Assembly (NCBI RefSeq): GCF_036053395.1
Contig: NZ_CP107942.1
Span: forward strand, 10,344,001-10,408,000
Direction: 5' to 3'
From: Actinoplanes sp. NBC_00393
GTDB taxonomy: Bacteria > Actinomycetota > Actinomycetes > Mycobacteriales > Micromonosporaceae
Length of the DNA stretch: 64,000 nt
The notes beneath the pieces are model-generated. The model worked only from the letters and a program-made list of their open reading frames with translations. It was not told the DNA's origin and searched no databases. Both the position numbers and the translations under genes were made by a program. Below are positions 53,694-62,973 of this stretch, in pieces (position 1 is the stretch's first letter; each line of letters opens with the position of its first letter).

Positions 53694-53705
53694 TTGTGGC
53701 CACAA
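53694..53705. promoter_or_regulatory. Perfect palindrome TTGTGGCCACAA
   Basis: A 12-bp perfect palindrome in the 123-bp divergent region between the TIGR03085 gene and the ABC exporter, 22 bp upstream of the TIGR03085 start. The size and symmetry fit an operator for a small dimeric repressor, but no such regulator gene is adjacent. Confidence 0.5.
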
Positions 53706-53794
53706 GGTAAACCGGTGGGGCCTCGACGGCTCGTTGGGCAGGATGGAACGTAAGGCCGGAAACCCCGGCCAATGCTTACCAGTCGGGTAGGAAA

Positions 53795-55558
53795 TTGAGC
53801 AGCAGAACCAGCAACGACGTGCTGGTACGGGGTCTGCGGGTGCTCGGCCACGCGATCCGTACCGAACCACGGCTCTTCACCGTCAGCGTGCTCGGCAGCA
53901 GCCTCTTCGGCCTGCTGATCATTGCCAACTCGTACGTCGTGGGTGCGATCGTCGGCGAGGTCGTGGTGCCCGCCTTCGCGGCCGGCAGCGTGACCACCGG
54001 CCAGCTCGCGCTGATCGCCGCGGTGCTGCTGGGGATCAGCGGCCTGCGGGTGGCGAGCATCTTCGGGCGGCGCCTCGGCGCCGGGTTCATGCAGTTCCGC
54101 CTGCAGGCCCGGTATCGCAGCGCGGTCACCCGGCGCTATCTGAAACTGCCGCCCGCCTGGCACCAGCGGCACGCGACCGGCACACTGCTCTCCAACGCCA
54201 GCTCCGACGTCGAGGCGGCGTTCGGGGTGATCGCCCCGATGCCGTTCGCGGTCGGCACCATCGTGATGATCTTCGCCGCGGTGATCTCGCTGTTCTTCAC
54301 CGACTGGGTCCTCGCGCTGGTCGGCGTGGCGCTGTTCCCGGCCCTGTTCGCGCTGAACTTCTTCTACTCCCGGCGGATGTCGCCCCGGCAGATCCACTCC
54401 CAGCGGATGCGCGCCAAGGTCAGCGAGGTGGCGCACGAGAGCTTCGACGGCGCGCTGGTGGTCAAGACGATGGGCCGCGAGGCCGACGAGTCGCGCCGCT
54501 TCGGCGTCTTCGTCACCGAGCTGCGCGACGCGCTGATCTCGGTGGGCCGGCTGCGCGGCGTCTTCGACCCGCTGATGGACAGCCTGCCCAGCGTCGGCAC
54601 CCTAGCCGTGCTGCTGCTCGGCACCTGGCGCCTGCAGACCGGCGCGATCAGCGTGACCGAACTGGTCAGCGTCGCGTTCCTGTTCACCGTGCTGGCCTTC
54701 CCGGTCCGCGCGATCGGCTGGGTGGTCGGCGAGCTGCCGCGCAGCGTGGCCGGCTGGGAGCGGGTCGAGGCGGTGCTGTCGGCCGAGGGCGACATGGCGT
54801 ACGGCGACGGCGCCCTCACCGACGACGGTCCGGCCGAGCTGCGGTTCGAGCAGGTCGACTTCCGGTACGCGGACGGTCCTCCGGTCCTGCGGGACGTGAC
54901 CTTCACCGTGCCGGCCGGCAAGACCGTCGCCCTGGTCGGCGCCACCGGCTCGGGCAAGTCGACGATCGCCTCGCTGGCGGTGCGGCTGGTCGACCCGGAG
55001 GCCGGCCACGTGGCGATCGACGAGGTGAAGCTGCCCGATCTCTCCGGCGCCGCGCTGGCCGGGGCGACCGCCCTGGTCCCGCAGGTGCCGTTCGTGTTCG
55101 ACGACACGGTCCGCGGCAACATCGCCCTGGACCGCCCGGGGATCGGCGACGACGAGGTGTGGAAGTCGCTGCGGCTCGCCCAGGCCGACGGGTTCGTCGG
55201 CGGCCTGCCGGAGAAGCTGGACACCGCGGTCGGCGAGCGGGGCACCTCGCTCTCCGGCGGCCAGCGGCAGCGGCTCACCCTGGCCCGCGCGCTGGCCGGC
55301 CGGCCCCGGCTGCTGGTGCTCGACGACGCCACCAGCGCGGTGGACCCGCGGGTCGAGGCGGCGATCCTGGACGCGCTCCGGCACGCCGGGACGTCGATCC
55401 TGGTGGTCGCGTACCGGCGGGCCACCATCGCGCTCGCCGACGAGGTGGTCTACCTGCACCAGGGCCGGGTGGTGGCGACCGGCACGCACACCGAGCTGAT
55501 GGCGGCGCAGCCGGGCTACCGGGAGCTGGTCACCGCGTACGAGAAGGCGGACCGATGA
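53795..55558 (+). CDS. ABC exporter half-transporter 1 (degenerate ATP site)
   Basis: 587 residues from TTG 53795 (GGTAGGAAA upstream): six membrane helices (about 25-320) then an ATPase domain (about 350-580). Walker A is GATGSGKST, signature LSGGQRQRL, Walker B LLVLDDATSAVD. The catalytic Glu after Walker B is Asp, and the H-loop His is Tyr (VVAYRRATIA). So its own Walker A/B side is expected to hydrolyse poorly. It overlaps its partner by 4 bp (ATGA). Substrate unknown. Confidence 0.92.
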   Translation: MSSRTSNDVLVRGLRVLGHAIRTEPRLFTVSVLGSSLFGLLIIANSYVVGAIVGEVVVPAFAAGSVTTGQLALIAAVLLGISGLRVASIFGRRLGAGFMQFRLQARYRSAVTRRYLKLPPAWHQRHATGTLLSNASSDVEAAFGVIAPMPFAVGTIVMIFAAVISLFFTDWVLALVGVALFPALFALNFFYSRRMSPRQIHSQRMRAKVSEVAHESFDGALVVKTMGREADESRRFGVFVTELRDALISVGRLRGVFDPLMDSLPSVGTLAVLLLGTWRLQTGAISVTELVSVAFLFTVLAFPVRAIGWVVGELPRSVAGWERVEAVLSAEGDMAYGDGALTDDGPAELRFEQVDFRYADGPPVLRDVTFTVPAGKTVALVGATGSGKSTIASLAVRLVDPEAGHVAIDEVKLPDLSGAALAGATALVPQVPFVFDDTVRGNIALDRPGIGDDEVWKSLRLAQADGFVGGLPEKLDTAVGERGTSLSGGQRQRLTLARALAGRPRLLVLDDATSAVDPRVEAAILDALRHAGTSILVVAYRRATIALADEVVYLHQGRVVATGTHTELMAAQPGYRELVTAYEKADR

Positions 55559-57315
55559 GCAGCGACGGGACCCTGGCGACCGTCAAGCGTGGGCTGGCGC
55601 TCTCGCCCGAGTTGCGTACCGGGCTGGCCGGCACGGTCGTGCTGGCGATCCTGCAGATGTCCGGCCGGGTGGCTGTGCCGATCGCCATCCAGCAGGGCAT
55701 CGACCGGGGCATCCGCGCGCCCGGCGGCCCCGACGTGCAGATCGTCCTGGTGATCGTCGCGCTCACCCTCGTCGCGCTGGCGATCTCGACGCTCTGCGGA
55801 TATCTGATGACCCGGCGGCTGTTCACGGTCAGCGAGACCGCGCTCGGCGGCCTGCGGTCCCGGACCTTCCGGCACATCCACGACCTGTCGATGCTGCACC
55901 AGCAGTCCGAGCGGCGCGGCTCGATGGTGTCCCGGGTGACCGGCGACGTCGACCAGATCTCCCAGTTCCTGCAGACCGGCGGGGTGCAGCTGCTGCTTGC
56001 CGGCGGCCAGCTGATCGTGTCGACCGTGGTGATGTTCGTCTACTCCTGGCAGCTCGCCGTCGTGGTGCTGCTCGCCTTCGGGCCCGCGGTGCTGGTGATC
56101 CGGCTGTTCCAGAAGCGGCTCGCCGCCGTGTACCGGACGGTTCGCGAACGTACCGGGGTGATGCTCGGGGTGATCGCGGAGAGCGTGGTCGGTGCCACCG
56201 TGATCCGCGCGTACGGTGTGGCCGGCCGCACCGAGGCCCGGCTGGACACCGCGATCGTGGACCTGCGCAAGGCGCAGCAGCGGGCCATGCGGACCAGCGT
56301 GACCAGCTTCTCCAGCGGCGAGATCGGCGCCGGTCTGGCGCTGGCCGGCGTGGTCGTGGTGGGGACGCTGCTCGGCGTGCAGGGTGAGCTCACCGTGGGC
56401 CGGCTGACCGCGTTCCTGTTCCTGGTCACGCTCTTCATCCAGCCGGTGCAGATCGCCACCGACATGCTCAACGAGGCGCAGAACGCGGTGGCCGGCTGGC
56501 GCCGGATCCTCGACGTGCTGGACGTGGACCCGGACGTGGCCGACCCGGACGACGACGGCGTGGAGTTGCCGGCCGGGCCGCTGTCGGTGCGCTTCGCCGA
56601 CGTGTCGTTCCACTACCCGGGCGGCCCAACCGTGCTGTCCGGGGTGGATCTGGAGATCCCGGCGCGGACCAAGGTGGCCGTGGTGGGCGAGACCGGCAGC
56701 GGCAAGACGACGTTCGCGAAGCTGCTCACCCGGCTGATGGACCCGGCTGCCGGGGCGGTGCTGCTCGGCGGGGTGCCGCTGACCAGCGTGCGGTTCTCGT
56801 CGCTGCGCTCGCGGGTGGTGATGGTGCCGCAGGACGGCTTCCTCTTCGACGCCACGGTCGCCGAGAACATTTTGTTCGCCCAGCCCGAAATGACTGACGA
56901 CCAGCTCCGGGACGCCTTCACTGAGCTGGGTCTCGGCGACTGGCTGGCCGGTCTGCCGGAGGGGCTGCAAACCCCGGTCGGGGAGCGCGGCGAGGCGCTC
57001 AGCGTGGGGGAGCGGCAGCTCGTGGCGCTGGTCCGCGCCTATGTGGCCGACCCGGACCTGCTGGTGCTCGACGAGGCGACAAGCGCGGTGGACCCGGCCA
57101 CCGAGGTGAGGTTGCAGCACGCACTCGATCTCGTGACGCGGGGCCGGACCACGGTGACGATCGCGCACCGGCTGTCGACGGCCGAGGCCGCTGACGAGGT
57201 GATCGTCGTGGATGCGGGCCGCGTCGTGCAACGCGGCCCGCACGCCCGCCTCGTCGCCGAGGAGGGTTCGATCTACGCAAAGCTCTACGCCAGCTGGTTG
57301 GAACAAACGCGCTGA
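55555..57315 (+). CDS. ABC exporter half-transporter 2 (canonical Walker A/B)
   Basis: 586 residues: six membrane helices (about 20-320) and an ATPase domain (about 350-580). Walker A is GETGSGKTT, Walker B LLVLDEATSAVD with the catalytic Glu, and H-loop TIAHRLST with the His. Its signature is LSVGERQ instead of LSGGQ. Paired with the first half it would form one active site (this Walker A/B plus the partner LSGGQ) and one degenerate site. Heterodimeric exporters of this type carry drugs, lipids or peptides. Confidence 0.93.
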   Translation: MSSDGTLATVKRGLALSPELRTGLAGTVVLAILQMSGRVAVPIAIQQGIDRGIRAPGGPDVQIVLVIVALTLVALAISTLCGYLMTRRLFTVSETALGGLRSRTFRHIHDLSMLHQQSERRGSMVSRVTGDVDQISQFLQTGGVQLLLAGGQLIVSTVVMFVYSWQLAVVVLLAFGPAVLVIRLFQKRLAAVYRTVRERTGVMLGVIAESVVGATVIRAYGVAGRTEARLDTAIVDLRKAQQRAMRTSVTSFSSGEIGAGLALAGVVVVGTLLGVQGELTVGRLTAFLFLVTLFIQPVQIATDMLNEAQNAVAGWRRILDVLDVDPDVADPDDDGVELPAGPLSVRFADVSFHYPGGPTVLSGVDLEIPARTKVAVVGETGSGKTTFAKLLTRLMDPAAGAVLLGGVPLTSVRFSSLRSRVVMVPQDGFLFDATVAENILFAQPEMTDDQLRDAFTELGLGDWLAGLPEGLQTPVGERGEALSVGERQLVALVRAYVADPDLLVLDEATSAVDPATEVRLQHALDLVTRGRTTVTIAHRLSTAEAADEVIVVDAGRVVQRGPHARLVAEEGSIYAKLYASWLEQTR

Positions 57316-57334
57316 CCGGCGCTCAAAGCCCGGT

Positions 57335-57397
57335 GAGATGAGCGCGTCGCTCGCAGTGGCCGCACGGACGCGACCACTGCGAGAGGCCCGCCATCTC
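57335..57397. terminator. Bidirectional hairpin between exporter and rpsD
   Basis: TCGCAGTGG (57351-57359) pairs with CCACTGCGA (57374-57382), and GAGATG (57335-57340) with CATCTC (57392-57397), giving a long interrupted stem. It lies 20 bp after the exporter stop and 22 bp after the rpsD stop on the other strand, so it can end both transcripts. Confidence 0.7.
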
Positions 57398-57418
57398 AGC
57401 GATTCACGAGCTCCGTCA

Positions 57419-58027
57419 TCAACGGGCGTAGTACTCGACCACGAGCTGCTCGTCGCAGAGCACCGGGACCTCGGAACGCTGCGGCGCCCGGATCACGGTG
57501 GTGCGCAGCTCCTCCAGAACGGTGGAGAGGTACGGCGCGGTCGGGCCGTCGATGTGCGTACCGGTAGCCGCGATCTGGAACGGCGGCTTCTGCCGGCTGC
57601 TCTCCTTGACCTCGATAACCTGGCCGGGCTTCAGCTTGTAGCCGGGGCGGTCCACCTTCTTGCCGTCCACGGTGAAGTGACCGTGCACGACGAGCTGGCG
57701 GGCCTGGTAGATGGTCCGGGTGAAACCGGCACGGAACACCGTGGCGTCGAGGCGGCGCTCGAGCAGCGTGACCATCGTCTCGCCGGTCTTGCCCTCCGCC
57801 TTGTGCGCGGCGTCGTACGCGGCCCGCATCTGGACCTCGCTGATGTTGTACTGGTGGCGCAGCCGCTGCTTCTCCAGCAGCCGGACCTGGTAGTCCGAGC
57901 TCTTGCGGCGTCCCCGGCCGTGCACGCCGGGCGGGAACGGGCGCCGCTCGAAGTACTTGACGCACTTACGCGTCAGCGGGATTCCGAGAGCTCGGGAGAG
58001 CTTCGCCTTGGGTCGAGAGTTGTTCAA
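57419..58027 (-). CDS. rpsD: 30S ribosomal protein S4
   Basis: 202 residues, 16S rRNA-binding. Starts at TTG 58027, giving NNSRPKAKLSRALGIPL, with AGGAG at good distance (58039-58035); the open frame upstream crosses the iron boxes and is not S4-like. The S4 domain is FTRTIYQARQLVVHGHFTVDGKKVDRPGYKLKPGQVIEV. It lacks the N-terminal zinc-binding cysteines seen in some S4 proteins. It stands alone, as in some actinomycetes where rpsD lies outside the alpha operon. It could be the only copy or a paralogue. Confidence 0.95.
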   Translation of the reverse strand: MNNSRPKAKLSRALGIPLTRKCVKYFERRPFPPGVHGRGRRKSSDYQVRLLEKQRLRHQYNISEVQMRAAYDAAHKAEGKTGETMVTLLERRLDATVFRAGFTRTIYQARQLVVHGHFTVDGKKVDRPGYKLKPGQVIEVKESSRQKPPFQIAATGTHIDGPTAPYLSTVLEELRTTVIRAPQRSEVPVLCDEQLVVEYYAR

Positions 58028-58041
58028 CTGCGATCTCCTGT

Positions 58042-58060
58042 TACGGTAAGCCTTGCCTAA
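58042..58060 (-). promoter_or_regulatory. Iron-box 1 (IdeR/DmdR-like site)
   Basis: Read on the minus strand, TTAGGCAAGGCTTACCGTA matches the IdeR/DmdR consensus TWAGGTWAGSCTWACCTWA at 17 of 19 positions. It lies just upstream of the rpsD Shine-Dalgarno, and the second box begins two bases away. Confidence 0.75.
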
Positions 58061-58061
58061 C

Positions 58062-58080
58062 TTAGGTAAGCCTAACCGGT
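58062..58080 (+). promoter_or_regulatory. Iron-box 2 (IdeR/DmdR-like site)
   Basis: TTAGGTAAGCCTAACCGGT matches the IdeR/DmdR consensus TWAGGTWAGSCTWACCTWA at its first 16 of 19 positions. It lies 17 bp before the ATG of the DUF2470 gene. With box 1 it would let iron-bound regulator repress that gene and possibly affect rpsD. Confidence 0.78.
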
Positions 58081-58097
58081 GCCCGGAGGTGCTCGTC

Positions 58098-58841
58098 ATG
58101 CAACCCAGTCCCGCCGAGATCGCGCGCACGCTCGCCGCCGGTCACCTGCCCGCCGTCGCCCACATCGCCTGCCGTCCCGGACCCGTTCCGGTCCGGCACG
58201 TCACCGACGGTCAGGGACGCGTGCTGCTTCTCGTGCCCAGCGAGGGTACCCTCGCTGCCGCACTCCGGCCACAGGACGGTAACGACGACACAGCGCTGGT
58301 CCTCGATATCCGCGACGTGCCGCCGATGGCTACTTCGCCGTCGCTCGGCCGGGTCTGGGTCTCCGGCTGGGCAGTCCAGCTGACCGGCGACGATGCCCGG
58401 GTCGCGGCGCTGGATTACGCCGACACCGACGCCTGCGGAGACCTGCTCGACATCGGGGAGAGCCAGGCTCTCTACCGGATGGAGGTGGCCGAGGTCCGCT
58501 ACGAACGTAACGAAAGTCTCGTCGAGATCGACCCCGACGACTACGCCGAGGCGACTCCGGACCCGCTGCGGGCCGTCGAGTTCGACCTGATCGCCGACCT
58601 CGCCGACCACCACATGACCGAGATGAGCGACTACGTGCGCCGGCAGCTCGGCCCGGCCGCCCGTCCCGGCGACGAGCCCAAGGTGGTCCGCCTGGACCGG
58701 TACGGCTTCCTGGTCCGGATGGGCGGGCGCAGCGCCCGGCTCGCCTTCCCGCGCCCGGTCACCGACCGGCACGACCTGGCCCACCTGCTGCACCCGATCC
58801 TCTGCCGCCGCTGCACGGCGCACGAGGAGACCGCCGCCTGA
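58098..58841 (+). CDS. DUF2470 domain protein, probably iron-regulated
   Basis: 247 residues from ATG 58098 with GGAGGT 7 nt upstream. The C-terminal part (AVEFDLIADLADHHMTEMSDYVRRQLG, then RLDRYGFLVRMGG) matches the DUF2470 domain, which is often joined to a flavin-reductase-like split barrel in haem-utilisation proteins of the HugZ type. The N-terminal 150 residues could be that barrel. Two iron boxes upstream support a link to iron or haem. The exact activity is not known. Confidence 0.8.
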   Translation: MQPSPAEIARTLAAGHLPAVAHIACRPGPVPVRHVTDGQGRVLLLVPSEGTLAAALRPQDGNDDTALVLDIRDVPPMATSPSLGRVWVSGWAVQLTGDDARVAALDYADTDACGDLLDIGESQALYRMEVAEVRYERNESLVEIDPDDYAEATPDPLRAVEFDLIADLADHHMTEMSDYVRRQLGPAARPGDEPKVVRLDRYGFLVRMGGRSARLAFPRPVTDRHDLAHLLHPILCRRCTAHEETAA

Positions 58842-58857
58842 GCGGCCCTTGAACGAG

Positions 58858-58948
58858 GCGGGATCCCGGCGGCCACCTTCTGCCGCCGTCTGGCCGCGGG
58901 ATCCCGCTTCTGTGCCCTGCCGACCGGTGCCGCGGTCGGCAGGGCACA
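58858..58948. terminator. Double hairpin terminator between convergent genes
   Basis: Hairpin one pairs GCGGGATCCCG (58858-58868) with CGGGATCCCGC (58897-58907). Hairpin two has perfect 15-bp arms, 58911-58925 and 58934-58948, around an 8-base loop. They fill the space between the DUF2470 gene and the convergent disordered-protein gene, so each can serve one strand. Confidence 0.85.
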
Positions 58949-58955
58949 ACTCTTC

Positions 58956-60881
58956 CTACAGCGACAAGATCCGGTCGAGGAACTCGCGGTAGCCGCGCAT
59001 GGCCATCCGCATGCTCTCGGTGTCCGGAGTGTCGGTGCCGCGCAGCGGGTCCAGCTCGTCCCGCTCGGCCAGCAGCACCTCGGTGAGCTCGTTCACCGCG
59101 TCGGTGAGCAGGTCGTGCGCCCGGGTCAGCGCGGTGACCGGGTCGTCGACGAACTCCGCCTTGACCTCGTGCCACGCCGCCCGGAAGTGCCGGGCCGCGT
59201 CATCGTCCCAGATGGTGCGCCCGATCACCGGCGCCGCCGCGGCGGACAGCTCGGCGATCGGCGCGGCCTCGTCGTTGCGGCCGGACCGGCGGCCCGCCCG
59301 GCGAACCGGCTCGACATCCTCCAGGCTGGCCGAGCGGCGCGGCGCCGGCTGCGGCTCCTCGCTCTCCTCCAGGCCACGCCGGCCGGTGCCACCGACCGCG
59401 TGCCCGGTGACCATGCTGTCCGCAACGCCCGGCGGGAACGCCTGGAACTCGGGCGGCGGCGGGGCCGCCGGGGTGACCGACGCGACACCGAACGCCTCGC
59501 CGGAGCGGCCCAGGCTGTAACCGGCCGGGCTGAACCCGAAGGCGCCCTCGGCCGACGGCGGCAGACCCGCGTACCCACCGTTCTCCGGCGTCTCGGTGGG
59601 CCGGTCGACCGACAGGTCCGGCGGCGTCCGCGTCGCGGGGATCTGCACGGCCTGGACCGTCGCCGAGGGCGGCTGCACGGTCGGCGGCTGCGCGGGCGAC
59701 ACCGGTGCGGTGGCGGCCGGGTCGGCGGGCTCGGCGGCCGGCTGCGGCGCGCCGGAGACCGGCTCGAGCGTTCCGGCCGCGTGGTCCGGCGTGAAGTCCG
59801 GCAGCCCGAAGGCGCCGGGTGCGAACCCGGGCGACACCGGTGCGCCGGAGACCGGGCCGGTGGCCGGCCCGGCCGGACCCGGCACGACCGGGTGGGTGAG
59901 CCCCGGCACCGCGGCCCAGCCGGCGGCCGGCCGCGGTGGCTCCGCCGGGGTGGCCGGTGACTCCTCGCCCACCTCCCCGACGAGGCCGGGCGGTGGCAGG
60001 ACGGGCTTGCCGTCCGGGCCCGACGCCTCGCCGGTCGTCGCGTAACCGGGCGCCCCTGCCCGTCCGTTCATGTCTTCACGTCCGTTCTCGTCGCTAGGGC
60101 CCGCCATCTCGGCGGCGTCCTGGTCGGCCTCCGGCGGGGTTTCCTCCGCAGGAGCGTCCGCCGGTGTCGCACCGGCCGAGTCGTCGGCCGGCTGGTCGGC
60201 GACTGGAGAGTCACCAGTCTCAGCAGCTTCCGGTTCGCCCGGTTCGGTGGCTTCCGCGGCCTCGGCCACGGCTTCCGGTTCGTCCGGACGGTCGTCGTCC
60301 GCCGGCTCGGCGGCGTTGCGGCTGCCGAACAGGAACCGTCCGGTGCCCCGGCGCCCACCGAGGACGAATCCACCGAAAGTGCTCTCGCGGCCAGTGTCAC
60401 CGCCCTCCGGCTCCTGGGACTTTACGTCCTGAACGGGCTCCGGCCCGTCCTCCGTTGGGACTGAGTGATCAGTATCGCCGTGCCGTGATCGTGCTGGTGG
60501 GCCCGAGAACGGGCGGCCCGCGCCGGGGTTGCGCGACGGTCCGGAACCGGTCCGTCCGGCCGCCCGATTCAGACCGAACGGGTCAGCCGGCGGTCGATCC
60601 CCGTTCGCGCCGTGACCGGGGACACCGGGGTGGCGGGCCGCCGAGGCGACCGGCAGCAGCGGCGGGGCCGGCGTGCCGAACGTGCCGATCAGCGGGGAGC
60701 CGACGAGCAGGTCCGCGGGGGTTTCCAGCGCGTCGGCCGTACGCCGGGAGCCGAGCGCGACCATCTCCGGCTCGTCGGCGGCCGGAGGCTCCGCGGCGCC
60801 GTCCACTTCGGGACGGACCTGCCAGAACCGGGCGAGGCCGGGCGAGGACCGGTTGTAGTCGGGGCTGGACGTCGGCTCCAT
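58956..60881 (-). CDS. Long disordered protein with conserved C-terminal helices
   Basis: 641 residues from ATG 60881 ([25 protein letters not shown]); a longer start is open but its extra residues look random. Most of the protein is Pro/Ala/Glu/Gly-rich and disordered. A run of about 100 acidic residues (about 175-280) and several PVSG-type repeats are visible. The last 100 residues ([50 protein letters not shown]) are helical and look like the folded part. No family recognised. No signal peptide or membrane helix, so probably cytoplasmic. Confidence 0.7.
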   Translation of the reverse strand: MEPTSSPDYNRSSPGLARFWQVRPEVDGAAEPPAADEPEMVALGSRRTADALETPADLLVGSPLIGTFGTPAPPLLPVASAARHPGVPGHGANGDRPPADPFGLNRAAGRTGSGPSRNPGAGRPFSGPPARSRHGDTDHSVPTEDGPEPVQDVKSQEPEGGDTGRESTFGGFVLGGRRGTGRFLFGSRNAAEPADDDRPDEPEAVAEAAEATEPGEPEAAETGDSPVADQPADDSAGATPADAPAEETPPEADQDAAEMAGPSDENGREDMNGRAGAPGYATTGEASGPDGKPVLPPPGLVGEVGEESPATPAEPPRPAAGWAAVPGLTHPVVPGPAGPATGPVSGAPVSPGFAPGAFGLPDFTPDHAAGTLEPVSGAPQPAAEPADPAATAPVSPAQPPTVQPPSATVQAVQIPATRTPPDLSVDRPTETPENGGYAGLPPSAEGAFGFSPAGYSLGRSGEAFGVASVTPAAPPPPEFQAFPPGVADSMVTGHAVGGTGRRGLEESEEPQPAPRRSASLEDVEPVRRAGRRSGRNDEAAPIAELSAAAAPVIGRTIWDDDAARHFRAAWHEVKAEFVDDPVTALTRAHDLLTDAVNELTEVLLAERDELDPLRGTDTPDTESMRMAMRGYREFLDRILSL

Positions 60882-61105
60882 CTCGGTTTTCCCCACTCCC
60901 GTCGCGAAGCGCGCCCGCCGGGTGTCTGGACCTGCTGGTAGAGCTGCGCAGACGCACCTGGCGGCGGGGCGCCGGGCAGTCAGGCACATTCCGCGCTTCG
61001 GCGACGGTACCGCTCCGGAGTGTCCGGCACATCCCCTGTGACCGGATCGTGGGCCCCCTGTGGGTCGTTACGACCCCGTCGGCCGCTGGGGGGAGAATTC
61101 ACATC

Positions 61106-61471
61106 GTGCCCGTACCCGAAGTAGAGAACTCCCTGGATCCGGCGATCGCAGCGCGGCTCAAGCGGACCGCCGACGGCCTGGTCGCGGCGATCGTGCAGGA
61201 GCACGGCACCGGCGACGTCCTGATGCTCGCCTGGATGGACGACGAGGCCCTGCGCCGCACCCTCACCACCGGCCGGGCCACGTACTGGTCCCGCAGCCGC
61301 GGGGAGTACTGGGTGAAGGGCGCCACCTCCGGCCACTTCCAGCACGTCAAGAACGTCTCGCTGGACTGTGACGGTGACGCCCTGCTGGTGACCGTCGAGC
61401 AGATCGGCGCGGCCTGTCACACCGGCACCCACACCTGCTTCACCGACGAGCTGCCCGTGGAGGCGAAGTGA
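61106..61471 (+). CDS. hisI: Phosphoribosyl-AMP cyclohydrolase HisI
   Basis: 121 residues from GTG 61106, with GGGGGGAG upstream. Zinc enzyme of histidine synthesis without the HisE domain. [46 protein letters not shown] and the two cysteines in [11 protein letters not shown] are the catalytic and metal-binding blocks. It overlaps trpE by 4 bp, an arrangement common in actinomycetes. Confidence 0.96.
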   Translation: MPVPEVENSLDPAIAARLKRTADGLVAAIVQEHGTGDVLMLAWMDDEALRRTLTTGRATYWSRSRGEYWVKGATSGHFQHVKNVSLDCDGDALLVTVEQIGAACHTGTHTCFTDELPVEAK

Positions 61472-62973
61472 CGAGCGGAGCAACCTTCCCCGACGAAGCG
61501 GGATTCGTCGGGACGAAAAGGCGGGTCATCCCGGTCACCCGCAAACTGCTGGCCGACGGCGAGACCCCGGTCGGTGTCTACACCAAACTCGCCGGCGGCC
61601 CGGGCACCTTCCTTCTCGAGTCGGCGGAGCAGGGCGTGGCCTGGTCGCGCTACTCCTTCATCGGCGTCCGGAGCGCCGCGACGCTGGTCGAGCGGGACGG
61701 TCAGGCGGAGTGGCTGGGTACGCCTCCGGAGGGCGTACCCCTCGGTGGTGATCCGGTCGCGGCCCTGCGCGAGACGGTGGCCGCGCTGACCGGCGGAGCG
61801 CAACCCCCCGACCTTCCCCCGCTCACCGGCGGCATGGTCGGCTATCTCAGCTACGACCTGGTGCGCCGCTTCGAGCGGCTGCCCGCCACCGCGGCCGACG
61901 ACGTGCCGCTGCCGGAACTGGGCATGATGCTCGCCACCGATCTGGTGGTGCTCGACCACCACGAGGGTTCGGCGCTGCTGGTGGCCAACGCGGTGCTCGC
62001 CGAGGACGCCGACGACGCCGCTCGCCGGGCCGCCTATCACCAGGCGGTCGGCCGGCTCGACGCGATGACCACCGCGCTGTCCCGGCCCACCCCGCCGATG
62101 GTCTCCACGGTGGACCGGCGGCCGGCCGGTGACCCGGTCAGCCGGACGGCGCCGGGGGAGTACCAGAAGGCGGTGGAGTCGGCCAAGGAGGCGATCCGGG
62201 CCGGCGAGTGCTTCCAGATCGTGGTGGCGCAGCGGTTCGAGCGGCCGACCGACGCCAACGCGCTCGACGTCTACCGGGTGCTGCGGGCCACCAACCCGAG
62301 CCCGTACATGTATCTGCTGCGCTTCGACGACTTCGACATCGTCGGCTCCTCGCCGGAGGCGCACCTCAAGGTCAGCGCCAACCGGACCGCGCTGCTGCAC
62401 CCGATCGCCGGGACCCGCTGGCGGGGTGCCACGCCGGAGCAGGACGCCGCGCTCGCCGCCGAGCTGCTCGCCGACCCGAAGGAACGCTCCGAGCACGTGA
62501 TGCTCGTCGACCTGGGCCGCAACGACCTGGGCCGGGTCTGCGAGCCCGGTTCGGTCGAAGTGCCGGAATTCGCCCGGATCGAGCGGTACAGCCACGTCAT
62601 GCACATCGTGTCGACCGTGGTCGGCCGTCTGCGCGACGACCGGTCCGCGTTCGACGCGCTCGCCGCGACCTTCCCGGCCGGCACGCTCTCCGGCGCGCCC
62701 AAGGTCCGCGCCATGGAGATCATCGAGGAGCTCGAGCCGACCCGTCGCGGCCTCTACGGCGGCACGGTCGGCTACTTCGGCTTCGCCGGCGACATGGACA
62801 TGGCGATCGCCATCCGGACCGCCCTGATCAAGGAGGGTGTCGCCTACGTCGGCGCGGGCGCCGGCATCGTCGCCGACTCGGACCCGGCCGCCGAAGAGCA
62901 GGAGACCCGCAACAAGGCCGCCGCCGTCCTCGCCGCCATCGCCTCGGCCGAGACGCTGCGCGCTGCCCGATGA
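61468..62973 (+). CDS. trpE: Anthranilate synthase component I TrpE
   Basis: Makes anthranilate from chorismate with ammonia from TrpG; 501 residues. The Trp feedback site LLES is in [20 protein letters not shown] near the N-terminus. The chorismate-binding domain has [42 protein letters not shown] and [20 protein letters not shown]. It is coupled to hisI by overlap and to the next membrane protein by overlap. No leader peptide is seen before hisI, unlike trpD. Confidence 0.96.
   Translation: MTSGATFPDEAGFVGTKRRVIPVTRKLLADGETPVGVYTKLAGGPGTFLLESAEQGVAWSRYSFIGVRSAATLVERDGQAEWLGTPPEGVPLGGDPVAALRETVAALTGGAQPPDLPPLTGGMVGYLSYDLVRRFERLPATAADDVPLPELGMMLATDLVVLDHHEGSALLVANAVLAEDADDAARRAAYHQAVGRLDAMTTALSRPTPPMVSTVDRRPAGDPVSRTAPGEYQKAVESAKEAIRAGECFQIVVAQRFERPTDANALDVYRVLRATNPSPYMYLLRFDDFDIVGSSPEAHLKVSANRTALLHPIAGTRWRGATPEQDAALAAELLADPKERSEHVMLVDLGRNDLGRVCEPGSVEVPEFARIERYSHVMHIVSTVVGRLRDDRSAFDALAATFPAGTLSGAPKVRAMEIIEELEPTRRGLYGGTVGYFGFAGDMDMAIAIRTALIKEGVAYVGAGAGIVADSDPAAEEQETRNKAAAVLAAIASAETLRAAR

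Noticed and set aside
58028..58129. Longer N-terminus for S4
   Set aside because: It would run over the Shine-Dalgarno and both iron boxes, and the residues do not match S4.
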